Shown piece after piece: positions 41,235 through 50,278 of a DNA stretch of 64,000 nt. Location of the stretch: assembly GCA_964522525.1 (NCBI GenBank), contig CAZFWG010000009.1:21855-85854 (forward strand), read 5' to 3'. This DNA comes from CAYUYV01 sp964522525. GTDB lineage: Bacteria; Pseudomonadota; Alphaproteobacteria; JAJFIK01. A program made the position numbers and the translations under genes. Position 1 is the stretch's first letter. The number at the start of each line of letters is the position of its first letter. The notes under the pieces are model-generated. The model was given only the letters and a program-made list of their open reading frames with translations, ran no database searches and was not told the DNA's origin.

Positions 41235-43057
41235 GATGGCGTCCCGTCGCTGTCGATCCGTGTTCCCTGAAGGGCGGCGCGCACTTCCGGTTCCGGCCAG
41301 TAGTTCAAGTGATTGGATGCGGGATTGCCGGTAACGACGATGTCGGCATCCGCGCCGTCCGTGCCGCTGGTTTCATCGTCTTCGCCGATGGGGCCGCCGA
41401 CAAAATCCGTGGGCCGAAAGAGATTGTCCCACCGCTCCGGGCCCGGCGCGCCGAAACGCACCGGGATGGCCAGGAACCGTCCATAGAGGCTCTGGACCGG
41501 TGAGCCCACGGTGATGAGCGGACCCGCGAAATCGGGACGGGCCTGGACGGCATCGACGGCAATCACGCTGCCCTGGCTATAGGCGACGAGCACGGGCGCG
41601 CCCCTGCAGATCTCGCCAAGATGGTCGAACAGGGTCTCCAAGCGGCGGCGCAAGGGCAGGGCCGTCGCGGCCGGAAACTCTTCGGGAAGGATATAGAAGA
41701 TGATGTCGCCGGTGACATCCAGAATGGTGCGGCCCGGCCCGATCAGCAAGGGGACGAAAATCAGGATCACAAGGGCACTGACGAGCGAGAGACCGAGAAG
41801 CTCATTGCCGACGCCGAGATGATCGGCGATTCGATCCACCAGTGTCGCCGTGTCGAACCAATGGGGGATGAGCGAAACGCCAGCCACTTCCAGAAGGCCG
41901 ATCACCCCGAGGGGGAGGAGCACCAGGGGAATGAGGATCAGGCTTTGGGCCATGCGATCCTGGAAAGTCCGTCCGGAATTCGGGATTTCTCCTTCCCGGT
42001 CCTTCAGGGACAACAAGAAAGGAAAGAAGGCGCGGGCGAGCAGGGCCCCCACGAAAAGAGCGCCAACCGTGAAAATGATCCTGGGGACCACCTGGGCCCC
42101 GATCCTGTTTTCGGCAAAAAGCTCAGTCCACTGTGTGAAGTTGGCCTGGGCGCCCGCGCCGAACACATAAGGGGTCAGATGGACGGTAACGATCAGACCG
42201 GCGAGACCCGACAGGAAAATCAGCGGCAGATAGAGATGCGCCAGCCGCACCAGATAGGGAAGAATATTGTCCACCTTCCGGGGACGCTGCAACGCCAGAT
42301 GCCAGACCCGCAGACGGAAGAACAATTCCACAAAGGCGAGCAGGACAAGGCTGAAGCCGAACACTTGCGCCACATCCACGATCGGTGTCGTGATGGCGAT
42401 GAAGTCGCGCGTCAGCTCAGGGTGGGTCAGCAGCACGCCCCCGGCCACGGCATTGATGGCCGTCCAGATGAAACCGGTTCGGAACAGGGGATCCATCCGT
42501 GCCGTGATCAATGTGGTGAGAAAGGTTGTGATGGCGATGCCGGCGACCCACGCGGCCTTGACCCACAGGGCCTCGGCCACGACCATGTGAAGGCCGATCA
42601 AGGGCAGACCGATCACCCAGATCCCAAAGATCGCCAGGAAAAAGCGGAAGGCGACAGCTGCGGTGCTCGCCGCCCGCAACTCCGGACCGGCCCACCGCCA
42701 GCCATAGGCGCCGATCTGGATGAGGGAAATCACTAGCCGGAACAGGAAGACGATGAGGCGCACCGGCCCCCGGGGCGGCTTTTGAATATCGGTCCAGTTG
42801 ACCTCGACGATCTCGGCCACCGTGGGATGGCCCTTCAATGCCATGCGCTCGAAGCGCTCCGTCCCGACGGTCAGCGTTTCCCGGGACCTCTCAAAACTGT
42901 GGTCGAGGGCCAGGGCATTGGCCACATTTTCCACCAGCTCTCCCGGTGCCGGGCTGCCCACCCCGTGGAGCACGATGAGGGTTCGGGCCTGGATCGGGGC
43001 CTGGGTCGGGGCCTGGGAGCGGGTCGATTGGGGGGGCGTCGCGGCGTCGGTCATCAT
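41231..43057 (-). CDS. Alpha/beta hydrolase-like protein split by a multi-helix membrane domain
   Basis: The product has 608 residues from the ATG at 43057 (AAGGG upstream; ATG at 43054 is also possible). The N-terminus has a Thr/Pro/Gln-rich lead, then RTLIVLHGVGSP (about 26-36), a typical first strand and oxyanion loop of an alpha/beta hydrolase. From about 100 to 430 there are eight or so membrane helices (LIVFLFRLVISLIQIGAYGW, FFLAIFGIWVIGLPLIGL and others). The fold resumes at about 460, with a nucleophile elbow VLVAYSQGSVIAVDAV (Ser near 494), LITVGSPVQSLYGRF, and a possible acid and histidine in FRPTDFVGG and ASNHLNYW. It is probably a membrane lipase or esterase. I do not recognise the family by name. 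Confidence 0.7.
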   Translation of the reverse strand: MMTDAATPPQSTRSQAPTQAPIQARTLIVLHGVGSPAPGELVENVANALALDHSFERSRETLTVGTERFERMALKGHPTVAEIVEVNWTDIQKPPRGPVRLIVFLFRLVISLIQIGAYGWRWAGPELRAASTAAVAFRFFLAIFGIWVIGLPLIGLHMVVAEALWVKAAWVAGIAITTFLTTLITARMDPLFRTGFIWTAINAVAGGVLLTHPELTRDFIAITTPIVDVAQVFGFSLVLLAFVELFFRLRVWHLALQRPRKVDNILPYLVRLAHLYLPLIFLSGLAGLIVTVHLTPYVFGAGAQANFTQWTELFAENRIGAQVVPRIIFTVGALFVGALLARAFFPFLLSLKDREGEIPNSGRTFQDRMAQSLILIPLVLLPLGVIGLLEVAGVSLIPHWFDTATLVDRIADHLGVGNELLGLSLVSALVILIFVPLLIGPGRTILDVTGDIIFYILPEEFPAATALPLRRRLETLFDHLGEICRGAPVLVAYSQGSVIAVDAVQARPDFAGPLITVGSPVQSLYGRFLAIPVRFGAPGPERWDNLFRPTDFVGGPIGEDDETSGTDGADADIVVTGNPASNHLNYWPEPEVRAALQGTRIDSDGTPS

Positions 43058-43193
43058 TCCAGACCCTTGTTCATGGGGGACATCTGTCCCATTATGAGGC
43101 GGTATCTCCAGGCGCTTGGTCACGGCCCCGCCCACGACTGTCGGATCGGCCGACCGCGCTCCATGCCCGCCACTATAGATCGGATGAACGATC

Positions 43194-43964
43194 ATGACTT
43201 CCCTTTTGCCCGGCGCCGACGCCCCGGCATCCGGACCGGTTTCGACATCCGCCCAAGTGGAGACTGCCCTTGTGCTGTTCTCCGGTGGTCAGGATTCGAC
43301 CACCTGTCTGGCCTGGGCCCTTGAGCGCTATGAGCGGGTGGAAACCGTGGCGTTCGACTATGGCCAGCGTCACAGCGTGGAACTCGAATGCCGGGTCCGG
43401 GTTTTGGAGCGTCTGCGGACGGCCTTCCCGGCCTGGAGCGGACGCCTTGGCGGCGACCATCTGTTGGATCTGCCGGTACTGAACCAGCTTTCCGAGACGG
43501 CCCTGACCCGGGACGCGGCCATCGAAATGGGGGAGAACGGCCTGCCCACGACCTTCGTGCCGGGGCGGAATCTGATCTTCCTGACTTTTGCGGGCGCGCT
43601 GGCCTATCGGCGGGGTCTTCGGCGCCTCGTCACGGGCGTCTGCGAGACCGATTACTCCGGTTACCCCGATTGCCGGGACGATACGGTCAAGGCCATGCAG
43701 GTTGCGCTCAACCTCGGCATGGAAAACCGTTTTGTCCTGGAGACGCCCCTCATGTGGTTGGACAAGGCGCAGACCTGGGCCCTGGCCTCAAGGCTGGGCG
43801 GCCAGCCGCTCATCGATCTGATCCTGGAAGAAACCCATACCTGTTACCATGGTGTGCGGAACATCCGTCATGCTTGGGGTTATGGCTGTGGGACCTGCCC
43901 CGCCTGCGAGTTGCGCCGGACGGGCTATCAGCGGTTTCAGGCGCAGGCCGCTCCCTCTCTTTGA
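43194..43964 (+). CDS. queC: 7-cyano-7-deazaguanine synthase
   Basis: The product has 256 residues. The PP-loop ATP-binding motif is VLFSGGQDSTTCLAW (near residue 29), and VAFDYGQRHSVEL and FVPGRNLIFLTFA are family motifs. The C-terminal zinc site has HTCYHG and GYGCGTCPACELR. It converts CDG to preQ0 with ATP and ammonia, a step in queuosine synthesis. The N-terminus is about 20 residues longer than typical (Ala/Ser/Pro-rich). It lies 22 bp before queE and forms a two-gene unit with it. Confidence 0.95.
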   Translation: MTSLLPGADAPASGPVSTSAQVETALVLFSGGQDSTTCLAWALERYERVETVAFDYGQRHSVELECRVRVLERLRTAFPAWSGRLGGDHLLDLPVLNQLSETALTRDAAIEMGENGLPTTFVPGRNLIFLTFAGALAYRRGLRRLVTGVCETDYSGYPDCRDDTVKAMQVALNLGMENRFVLETPLMWLDKAQTWALASRLGGQPLIDLILEETHTCYHGVRNIRHAWGYGCGTCPACELRRTGYQRFQAQAAPSL

Positions 43965-43986
43965 ACGCGCCAACGGATGCTTGAGT

Positions 43987-44619
43987 ATGGTGTACTCCGC
44001 TAAGGAACTTTTCTTCACCCTCCAGGGAGAAGGGCGCCAGGCCGGTCGGCCGGCGGTCTTTTTGCGTTTTGCCGGCTGCAACCTGTGGAGCGGCCGGGAG
44101 GCGGATCGGCAAACGGCCATATGCCGCTTCTGCGACACGGATTTTGTCGGCACGGACGGGCCGGGTGGCGGGCGGTTCGACACGCCCCAGGCGCTGGCCC
44201 AGGCTGCCCGTCGTCTGTGGCCCGACAATCAAGACCATGCCTATATAGTCTGTACGGGTGGAGAGCCCCTCCTGCAGCTCGATCCACCCCTTATTGGTGC
44301 ATTGAAAGCCGAAGGTTTTGAGGTGGCGCTGGAGACCAATGGCACTCTGCCCGTTCCCGACGGCGTCGACTGGATTTGCGTCAGCCCCAAACAGGGGGCC
44401 GATCTCGTGCAACTGTCGGGCGCGGAACTCAAGCTGGTCTATCCCCAGGAAGGGTGCGATCCCGGCCGCTTCGAGGCCCTTGATTTCCGGCACTTTCTGC
44501 TTCAGCCCATGGACGGGCCGGATCTTGCGCGCAACACGGCCGAGGCCATCCACTATTGCAAGAGCCACCCTCGATGGTCCTTGAGCGTTCAGACCCACAA
44601 GGTTCTGGGCCTGCCCTGA
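43987..44619 (+). CDS. queE: 7-carboxy-7-deazaguanine synthase, radical SAM
   Basis: The product has 210 residues from the ATG at 43987 (a TTG at 43981 is an alternative). The start is typical (MVYSAKELFFTLQGEG). The iron-sulfur cysteines have the proteobacterial QueE spacing C-x14-C-x2-C (CNLW at one end, ICRFCDTDF at the other) instead of Cx3Cx2C. The SAM-binding ICVSPK and CTGGEPLLQLD motifs are present. It rearranges 6-carboxytetrahydropterin to CDG in the preQ0 pathway. Confidence 0.95.
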   Translation: MVYSAKELFFTLQGEGRQAGRPAVFLRFAGCNLWSGREADRQTAICRFCDTDFVGTDGPGGGRFDTPQALAQAARRLWPDNQDHAYIVCTGGEPLLQLDPPLIGALKAEGFEVALETNGTLPVPDGVDWICVSPKQGADLVQLSGAELKLVYPQEGCDPGRFEALDFRHFLLQPMDGPDLARNTAEAIHYCKSHPRWSLSVQTHKVLGLP

Positions 44620-44696
44620 CGAATATCCATTCCCAGACGGATCGGCGGCTGATATAGAAAGCGGCGAGAGGGCACGGGGCGAGCAGAGGTGTCGCC

Positions 44697-45470
44697 ATGG
44701 CCGAAACGGACGCCGAAACAAACAGAGAAGCAGCCGTAAGAGAAGCCGACCCGGCCGGAACGCCTGTGGGGTTTGCCTTTCGCACCCAGGGTGTGACCAA
44801 GGTCTATGGGGAAGGGGAAACTGCCGTCCATGCCCTGCGGGGTGTCGATCTGGAGATCCCCGAGGGCGAACTCGTGGTCCTTCTGGGGCCGTCCGGATCC
44901 GGAAAATCAACACTTCTGAACATTCTGGGGGGCCTTGACACGGCGACGGCGGGCCATGTCTTTTTCCGTCAGGATGAAATCACGGCCTATTCGGAACGTC
45001 AGTTGACGCGCTATCGCCGGCACCATGTCGGCTTCGTGTTTCAGCACTACAATCTCATGCCGAGCCTGACCGCGCGGGAAAATGTCGAACTCGTCACCGA
45101 GATCGCGGACAATCCCATGGATCCGGTGACGGCCCTCGAAGTGGTGGGCCTGGGCGAACGCATCGATCATTTCCCGTCCCAATTGTCCGGCGGCGAACAG
45201 CAGCGGGTGGCCATTGCCCGCGCGATCGCCAAGCAACCCACCATCCTGTTTTGCGATGAGCCCACCGGCGCCCTCGACAGCAAGACCGGCATTCTGGTGC
45301 TCAAGGCCATTCAGGACGTCAACGAACGATTTGGGACGACCACGGTGGTGATCACCCACGCCCAGACCATTGCCGCCATGGCGCACCGGGTTCTCTATTT
45401 CGCCGATGGCCGTATTCGCGACATGGTGATCAATGATACCCGGCTCGGGCCGGATGACCTGGAATGGTGA
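44697..45470 (+). CDS. ABC transporter ATP-binding protein (MacB/LolD type)
   Basis: The product has 257 residues. Walker A is LLGPSGSGKSTLLN, the Q-loop lies in HHVGFVFQHYNLMPSLTARENVELV, the signature is LSGGEQQRVAIARA, and Walker B is ILFCDEPTGALDSKTG. These features define the MacB/LolD branch, which works with FtsX-fold permeases. The first 25 residues are polar and probably disordered. It is the first gene of a three-gene efflux operon, 13 bp before the permease. Confidence 0.92.
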   Translation: MAETDAETNREAAVREADPAGTPVGFAFRTQGVTKVYGEGETAVHALRGVDLEIPEGELVVLLGPSGSGKSTLLNILGGLDTATAGHVFFRQDEITAYSERQLTRYRRHHVGFVFQHYNLMPSLTARENVELVTEIADNPMDPVTALEVVGLGERIDHFPSQLSGGEQQRVAIARAIAKQPTILFCDEPTGALDSKTGILVLKAIQDVNERFGTTTVVITHAQTIAAMAHRVLYFADGRIRDMVINDTRLGPDDLEW

Positions 45471-45483
45471 GGGAGGCGGGACC

Positions 45484-47862
45484 ATGACGGGCCGGGTGGT
45501 CGAACCTCTGGATCGCAAGGTGTTGCGGGATCTGTGGCGCAGCTGGGGGCAGGTGCTGGCCATTGCCCTGGTCATCGCCTGCGGCATCGCGCTCTTCATC
45601 ATGTCGAACGGCATGGTCCGCTCCCTTGAGGAAACACGGCGCGCCTATTACGAACGATATCGTTTCGCCGAGATTTTCGCACCGGTGAAGCGGGCGCCGG
45701 AGGCATTGGTCGATGACATCGCCGCCTTGCCCGGCGTGGAGGCCGCCGAGGGGCGCATTTCCTCCAGTGTCTTGATCGATTTGCCCAACGTGGCCGAACC
45801 CATCCGGGGCGCGGCCGTTTCCCTTCCCGATGATCGCGCACCGCGTCTCAATCGGGTCTTCCTGCGCCAGGGCAGGATGCTGGAACCCCGGCGCGGCGAT
45901 GAAATTCTGTTGTCGGAGCCTTTCGCCAGGGCCCATGGCCTTGAACCCGGCGACACGCTGGCCACGACCATGAACGGCGCCAAACGGGATCTGCGCATTG
46001 TCGGCCTCGCGCTCTCGCCCGAGTTCATCTACAACATCGCCCCTGGCGAATTCGTGCCCGATGATGCCCGTTTCGGGGTCATCTGGATGGGAACGGAAGC
46101 CCTGTCCGCGGCCTTCGATCTCGAAGGCGCTTTCAACAGCGCCATTCTGGGTCTGGGGCCGAACGCGGACCCGTCCGAGATCATCGATGACCTTGATCGT
46201 CTGCTGAAGCGCTATGGCGGGACGGGGGCCTTTGAGCAGGACGATCAGATTTCCCACAAATTCGTTTCCGGTGAGCTTGATCAGTTGCGCACCATGGGGA
46301 ACATCCTGCCCCCGATCTTTCTGGGTGTCGCGGCCTTTCTTCTCAATATCGTCGTGAGCCGGATGATCGAAAGGGAACGGGAGCAGATCGGTCTCCTGCG
46401 CGCCTTTGGTTACTCCGTGCCCGCGATTATTGCGCATTACGGCAAATATGTCTTCGTCATGGCCTTGAGCGGCGGCATTCTCGGCTGTGGCACCGGCATC
46501 TGGTTGGGGCGCGGGCTGGCGGAAATCTATCTTCAGTTCTTCAACTTTCCCTTCCTGATCTTCCAGGCCGGCGCCGATCTTGTCGCGATCGGCATGCTTG
46601 TTGCCGTGGGATCGGCCGCCCTCGCGATCGCGTTTGCCGTGTTCCGTATCCTCAGGCTGAGCCCAGCTGTTGCCATGCGTCCCCCGACGCCCATGGACTA
46701 TTCGAGCGCGTTCGCCGAACCGCCCTGGATCAAGCGGAGTGTTGATCAGCCTTCCCGCATGATCGTGCGCCGGATCGTCCGTCAACCCGTCCGCGCCGCC
46801 CTCGCCATTCTCGGGCTCGCGGCGGCGACCGGTCTTCTGGTGGTCGGCCGCTTCAATTTCGACGCCATCGAAACCATGATCGATGTGAATTTCAACATCG
46901 CTGATCGTCAGGATCTGACCGTCACTTTCGCCGAACCGCGGGAGGATCGGGTGATCCACGAACTGGGGTCCCTCAACGGCGTGCTTATTGCCGAGCCTTT
47001 TCGTTCCGTGTCCGTGCGCATGGTGAGCGGCGTGGTCAAGAAAAGGCAGGGGCTCACCGGTCTCATCCCCGGCTCCCGTCTTTCCCGGCCGATCGACGGT
47101 GACAGGCGGCAGATTGCCCTGCCGAGACATGGCGTGTTGCTCTCCACCTCCCTGGCGGAGGAGTTGGGCGTGGCCCCCGGTGATCTTCTGACCGTCGAGG
47201 TGTTGGAGGGCCGCCAGCCCGTCGTTTCGATCCCGGTTACGGGTATCGCCGAAGCCTTTGTCGGCACACCCGCCTATATGCGTCTCGACAAGCTCAATGA
47301 GGCGTTGGGCGACGGGCCACAGATTTCCGGCGCCTATCTCCAGGTCGATCCATCCCGGTCGGACGAGATCTATGGTCTGCTCAAGGACCGCCCCTTCGTC
47401 GCCGGGGTGGCGGTGCGCGATTCCACCAGGCGCGGTCTCGAAATCCTGCTCGATGAGAATCTGGGGACGACCACGCTGATCAATACGATTTTCGCGGCTC
47501 TCATCGCGATCGGCGTCGTCTATAACGGCGCGCGGGTGGCCCTGTCGGAACGCCGGCGGGAGCTGGCGTCCTTGCGCGTCCTCGGCTTCACGCGGGGCGA
47601 AACATCCTATGTCCTGCTGGGGGAGTTGGCCGTCATTACACTGATCGCGCTGCCGCTCGGGCTTGCCTTCGGGTACGGCCTCGCCTGGTATCTGACCCTC
47701 TCCTTCAGTACGGATCTTTATCGGATACCTCTTTCCATCAGCACGGCGACCCTGGGCTATGCCGTCCTTGTGGTGACGGTGGCCTCCCTGGTGACGGGGG
47801 CGCTCGTCAATCGTGATGTCAATCGGCTGGATATGGTCAGTGCCTTGAAGACGCGGGAGTAG
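45484..47862 (+). CDS. FtsX-like ABC permease, duplicated form
   Basis: The product has 792 residues from the ATG at 45484. There are two FtsX units, each a periplasmic domain plus a three-helix block: helices near residues 18-40 and 270-410, then near 440-460 and 665-785. The segments ILPPIFLGVAAFLLNIVVSRM and ERRRELASLRVLGFTRGE are the conserved FtsX stretches. It works with the preceding ATPase and following HlyD-type protein as a DevBCA- or MacAB-like mechanotransmission export system. The substrate is unknown. Confidence 0.9.
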   Translation: MTGRVVEPLDRKVLRDLWRSWGQVLAIALVIACGIALFIMSNGMVRSLEETRRAYYERYRFAEIFAPVKRAPEALVDDIAALPGVEAAEGRISSSVLIDLPNVAEPIRGAAVSLPDDRAPRLNRVFLRQGRMLEPRRGDEILLSEPFARAHGLEPGDTLATTMNGAKRDLRIVGLALSPEFIYNIAPGEFVPDDARFGVIWMGTEALSAAFDLEGAFNSAILGLGPNADPSEIIDDLDRLLKRYGGTGAFEQDDQISHKFVSGELDQLRTMGNILPPIFLGVAAFLLNIVVSRMIEREREQIGLLRAFGYSVPAIIAHYGKYVFVMALSGGILGCGTGIWLGRGLAEIYLQFFNFPFLIFQAGADLVAIGMLVAVGSAALAIAFAVFRILRLSPAVAMRPPTPMDYSSAFAEPPWIKRSVDQPSRMIVRRIVRQPVRAALAILGLAAATGLLVVGRFNFDAIETMIDVNFNIADRQDLTVTFAEPREDRVIHELGSLNGVLIAEPFRSVSVRMVSGVVKKRQGLTGLIPGSRLSRPIDGDRRQIALPRHGVLLSTSLAEELGVAPGDLLTVEVLEGRQPVVSIPVTGIAEAFVGTPAYMRLDKLNEALGDGPQISGAYLQVDPSRSDEIYGLLKDRPFVAGVAVRDSTRRGLEILLDENLGTTTLINTIFAALIAIGVVYNGARVALSERRRELASLRVLGFTRGETSYVLLGELAVITLIALPLGLAFGYGLAWYLTLSFSTDLYRIPLSISTATLGYAVLVVTVASLVTGALVNRDVNRLDMVSALKTRE

Positions 47863-47866
47863 TCCG

Positions 47867-49078
47867 ATGAAAAAGCAGTTTCGCCGCATTGCCGGCGGCC
47901 TCGTCACGGTTCTTGTTCTGACTTTTCTGGTCTGGTCCTTCATGCCCGCGCCGGTGCCGGTCGATATCGGGAGCGTCGAACAGGGCGAACTCGTGGTTAC
48001 GGTCAATGAGACGGCGCGCACCCGGGTGCGCGAGATCTATGTGATCGCGGCCCCTTTGGCCGGGCGTCTCTTGCGCATTGACGCCGAGCCGGGGGATCCG
48101 GTCGTGGCCCGGCAGACGGTCGTGGCAACCATTCTGCCCACGGATCCCGCTTTCCTCGATGCCCGCTCCCTGGGCGAGGCCGAGGCGGCGGTGCGCTCGG
48201 CGGAAGCTGCCCTGGCGCTCGCCCGCGCCGAACAGGAACGCGCGAAGGCGGAGCTTGATTTCGCCGAAGCCGAACTGGCCCGCGCCCAGGAATTGAGTGC
48301 GCGGGGGGCCATGTCTGCGGCCGCGCTCGACCGGGCCGAACTGGATGTGCGTTCCGCCCGCGCCAGCCTGCGCACGGCGGAAGCCACGGTGCGCGTGCGC
48401 ACGGCGGAGCTGGAGAGCGCCCGGGCCCGCCTGGTCAATCCGGCGGAAGTCGATGAAGGCAATGTTCCGGAACGCGCCGGTGTTGTCAGTGTGCGCTCAC
48501 CCGTGAACGGGCGTATCCTTCGTGTACGTCAGGAAAGCGAGAACATCGTGCTGGCCGGCACGCCTCTCGTGGATGTGGGGGATCCGCGCAACGATCTGGA
48601 AGTGCTCGTCGAGCTGCTGTCCACCGATGCGGTCCGGGTGGTGCCCGGCGCGCGGGTGATTATCGACGGCTGGGGAGGTCCGAAGCCCTTGCGCGGCGAG
48701 GTGGAACGGGTCGAGCCCTTTGGCTTCACCAAGGTGTCGGCCCTGGGCGTCGAGGAGCAGCGGGTCAATGTCATCATTCAGTTTCTGGATCCGCCAGAGC
48801 AGCGCCTGTCCCTGGCCCATGGCTTCCGGGTGGAATCCCGCATCGTGGTCTGGGAAGAGGCGGACGTCCTCAAGGTACCGACAAGCGCCCTTTTCCGGGA
48901 CGGACCGTCCTGGGCGGTCTTCCGTGTCCGGGACGGTCGCGTCGGCCTGGCCCAGATCACCATCGGTGAGGCCAATGACAATCATGCCCATGTCCTTGAC
49001 GGCCTGGAGGCGGGCGATCAAGTCGTGCTGTTCCCGAGTGACCGAGTTATCGATGGCGTGCGTGTCGTCCAGCGGTGA
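47867..49078 (+). CDS. HlyD/MacA-type periplasmic adaptor protein
   Basis: The product has 403 residues. It has an N-terminal anchor (IAGGLVTVLVLTFLVWSFM), lipoyl halves (IYVIAAPLAGRLLRI and VVSVRSPVNGRILRV), and a long alpha-helical hairpin from about 95 to 195 rich in Ala, Glu and Arg. A beta-barrel and membrane-proximal domain ends in GLEAGDQVVLFPSDRVIDG. It links the inner-membrane ABC/FtsX permease to an outer-membrane channel such as TolC, which is not in the window. Only 4 bp separate it from the permease gene. Confidence 0.92.
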   Translation: MKKQFRRIAGGLVTVLVLTFLVWSFMPAPVPVDIGSVEQGELVVTVNETARTRVREIYVIAAPLAGRLLRIDAEPGDPVVARQTVVATILPTDPAFLDARSLGEAEAAVRSAEAALALARAEQERAKAELDFAEAELARAQELSARGAMSAAALDRAELDVRSARASLRTAEATVRVRTAELESARARLVNPAEVDEGNVPERAGVVSVRSPVNGRILRVRQESENIVLAGTPLVDVGDPRNDLEVLVELLSTDAVRVVPGARVIIDGWGGPKPLRGEVERVEPFGFTKVSALGVEEQRVNVIIQFLDPPEQRLSLAHGFRVESRIVVWEEADVLKVPTSALFRDGPSWAVFRVRDGRVGLAQITIGEANDNHAHVLDGLEAGDQVVLFPSDRVIDGVRVVQR

Positions 49079-49084
49079 TCCGCT

Positions 49085-50017
49085 TCAGTCGAAAAGGCTG
49101 GAGACGGATTCTTCCTTGGCGATACGGCGGATGGCTTCGCCGATCAAGGGTGCGATGCTCAAGACGCGGATATTGTTGGCCTCGTAGGTATGGGCGCTCG
49201 GCGCGATCGAATCCGTGACCACGAGCTCCGTCAGTTCCGAACCGCGCACCCGCTCCACCGCCTTGCCCGACAGGACACCGTGGGAGACATAGGCGAAAAC
49301 CTCCCGCGCGCCGTGGTCCTTCAGGGCCTTGGCTGCATTGCACAGGGTGCCGGCGGAATCGACAATGTCGTCGACCATGATGCAGGTCCGGTCCTTCACA
49401 TCGCCGATGATATTCATGACTTCGGACTCACCGGCCCGCGGGCGGCGCTTGTCGACAATGGCCAGATCGGCCCCAACGCGTTGGCTCAAGGCGCGGGCGC
49501 GGACCACCCCGCCGACATCCGGCGAGACCACCATCAGGTCATCCCGGTTCAGACGTTCCTGAATGTCGCGGGCGAACACGGGCGCGCAATAGAGATTATC
49601 CGTAGGGATATCGAAAAAGCCCTGGATCTGGCCGGCATGGAGATCAAGGGTCAGGACCCGATGGGCGCCTGCCTTGGTGATCAGATTGGCGACGAGCTTG
49701 GCCGAGATCGGGGTGCGCGGGCCGGGCTTCCGGTCCTGGCGCGCGTAGCCGAAATAAGGAATGACCGCCGTGATCCGCTGAGTGGAGGCCCTGGACAAGG
49801 CATCAATGCAGATCAGCAGTTCCATGACGTTTTCATTGGCCGGTGACGAGGTGGACTGGATCAGGAAGACGTCGCGCCCGCGCACATTCTCCTGAATCTC
49901 GACGAACACTTCTCCGTCGGCGAAGCGTTTCACATCGGCGCGCGTCAAGGGCAAATTCAGATAGGCGCCGATTTCCTGCGCCAGCGCCACATTGCTGTTT
50001 CCCGCCAGAAGTTTCAT
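49085..50017 (-). CDS. prs: Ribose-phosphate pyrophosphokinase
   Basis: The product has 310 residues from the ATG at 50017, the normal length. It has KLLAGNSNVALAQEIG, the flexible-loop YARQDRKPGPRTPISAKL, the divalent-metal site LTLDLHAGQIQGFF, and the PRPP-binding signature CIMVDDIVDSAGTL. It makes PRPP from ATP and ribose-5-phosphate for nucleotide, histidine and tryptophan synthesis. It converges on the HlyD-type gene with 6 bp between stops. Confidence 0.96.
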   Translation of the reverse strand: MKLLAGNSNVALAQEIGAYLNLPLTRADVKRFADGEVFVEIQENVRGRDVFLIQSTSSPANENVMELLICIDALSRASTQRITAVIPYFGYARQDRKPGPRTPISAKLVANLITKAGAHRVLTLDLHAGQIQGFFDIPTDNLYCAPVFARDIQERLNRDDLMVVSPDVGGVVRARALSQRVGADLAIVDKRRPRAGESEVMNIIGDVKDRTCIMVDDIVDSAGTLCNAAKALKDHGAREVFAYVSHGVLSGKAVERVRGSELTELVVTDSIAPSAHTYEANNIRVLSIAPLIGEAIRRIAKEESVSSLFD

Positions 50018-50233
50018 GACCTGTCCTTCCAGATTGCGAAAGGCACCGCGTTCCGGGCACCCCGCTGTCATCCCATGTCTTCCCTCCGCAGCCGCGCTGT
50101 CTGGCGTCGCGCTCGCTCACGACCGGTTGGATCCGGTTTTCCTCGCTGCGTCCGTGTTTTCTGATGCCGGGCGCCAAAGGTCAAGACGACGGCGCCCGCT
50201 TCGCCTTTTCGGCCTGCTGCAGGGAGACGGGGC

Positions 50234-50271
50234 AGGCCCCCACGCCAAAGACAGGCCCCGACGCCAAAGAC
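50234..50271. repeat. 19-bp tandem duplication upstream of prs
   Basis: Two adjacent 19-bp units (50234-50252 and 50253-50271) differ at one base (AGGCCCCCACGCCAAAGAC versus AGGCCCCGACGCCAAAGAC). The block ends 8 bp past the lipoprotein gene stop and about 217 bp upstream of the prs start, in the same transcription direction. It is probably a recent replication-slippage event. Confidence 0.85.
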
Positions 50272-50278
50272 ACGAGCC

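Noticed and set aside
45430..48021. 863-codon reverse-strand frame opposite the FtsX permease
   Set aside because: The forward frame matches a duplicated FtsX permease between an ABC ATPase and a HlyD protein. The reverse frame has no family features.
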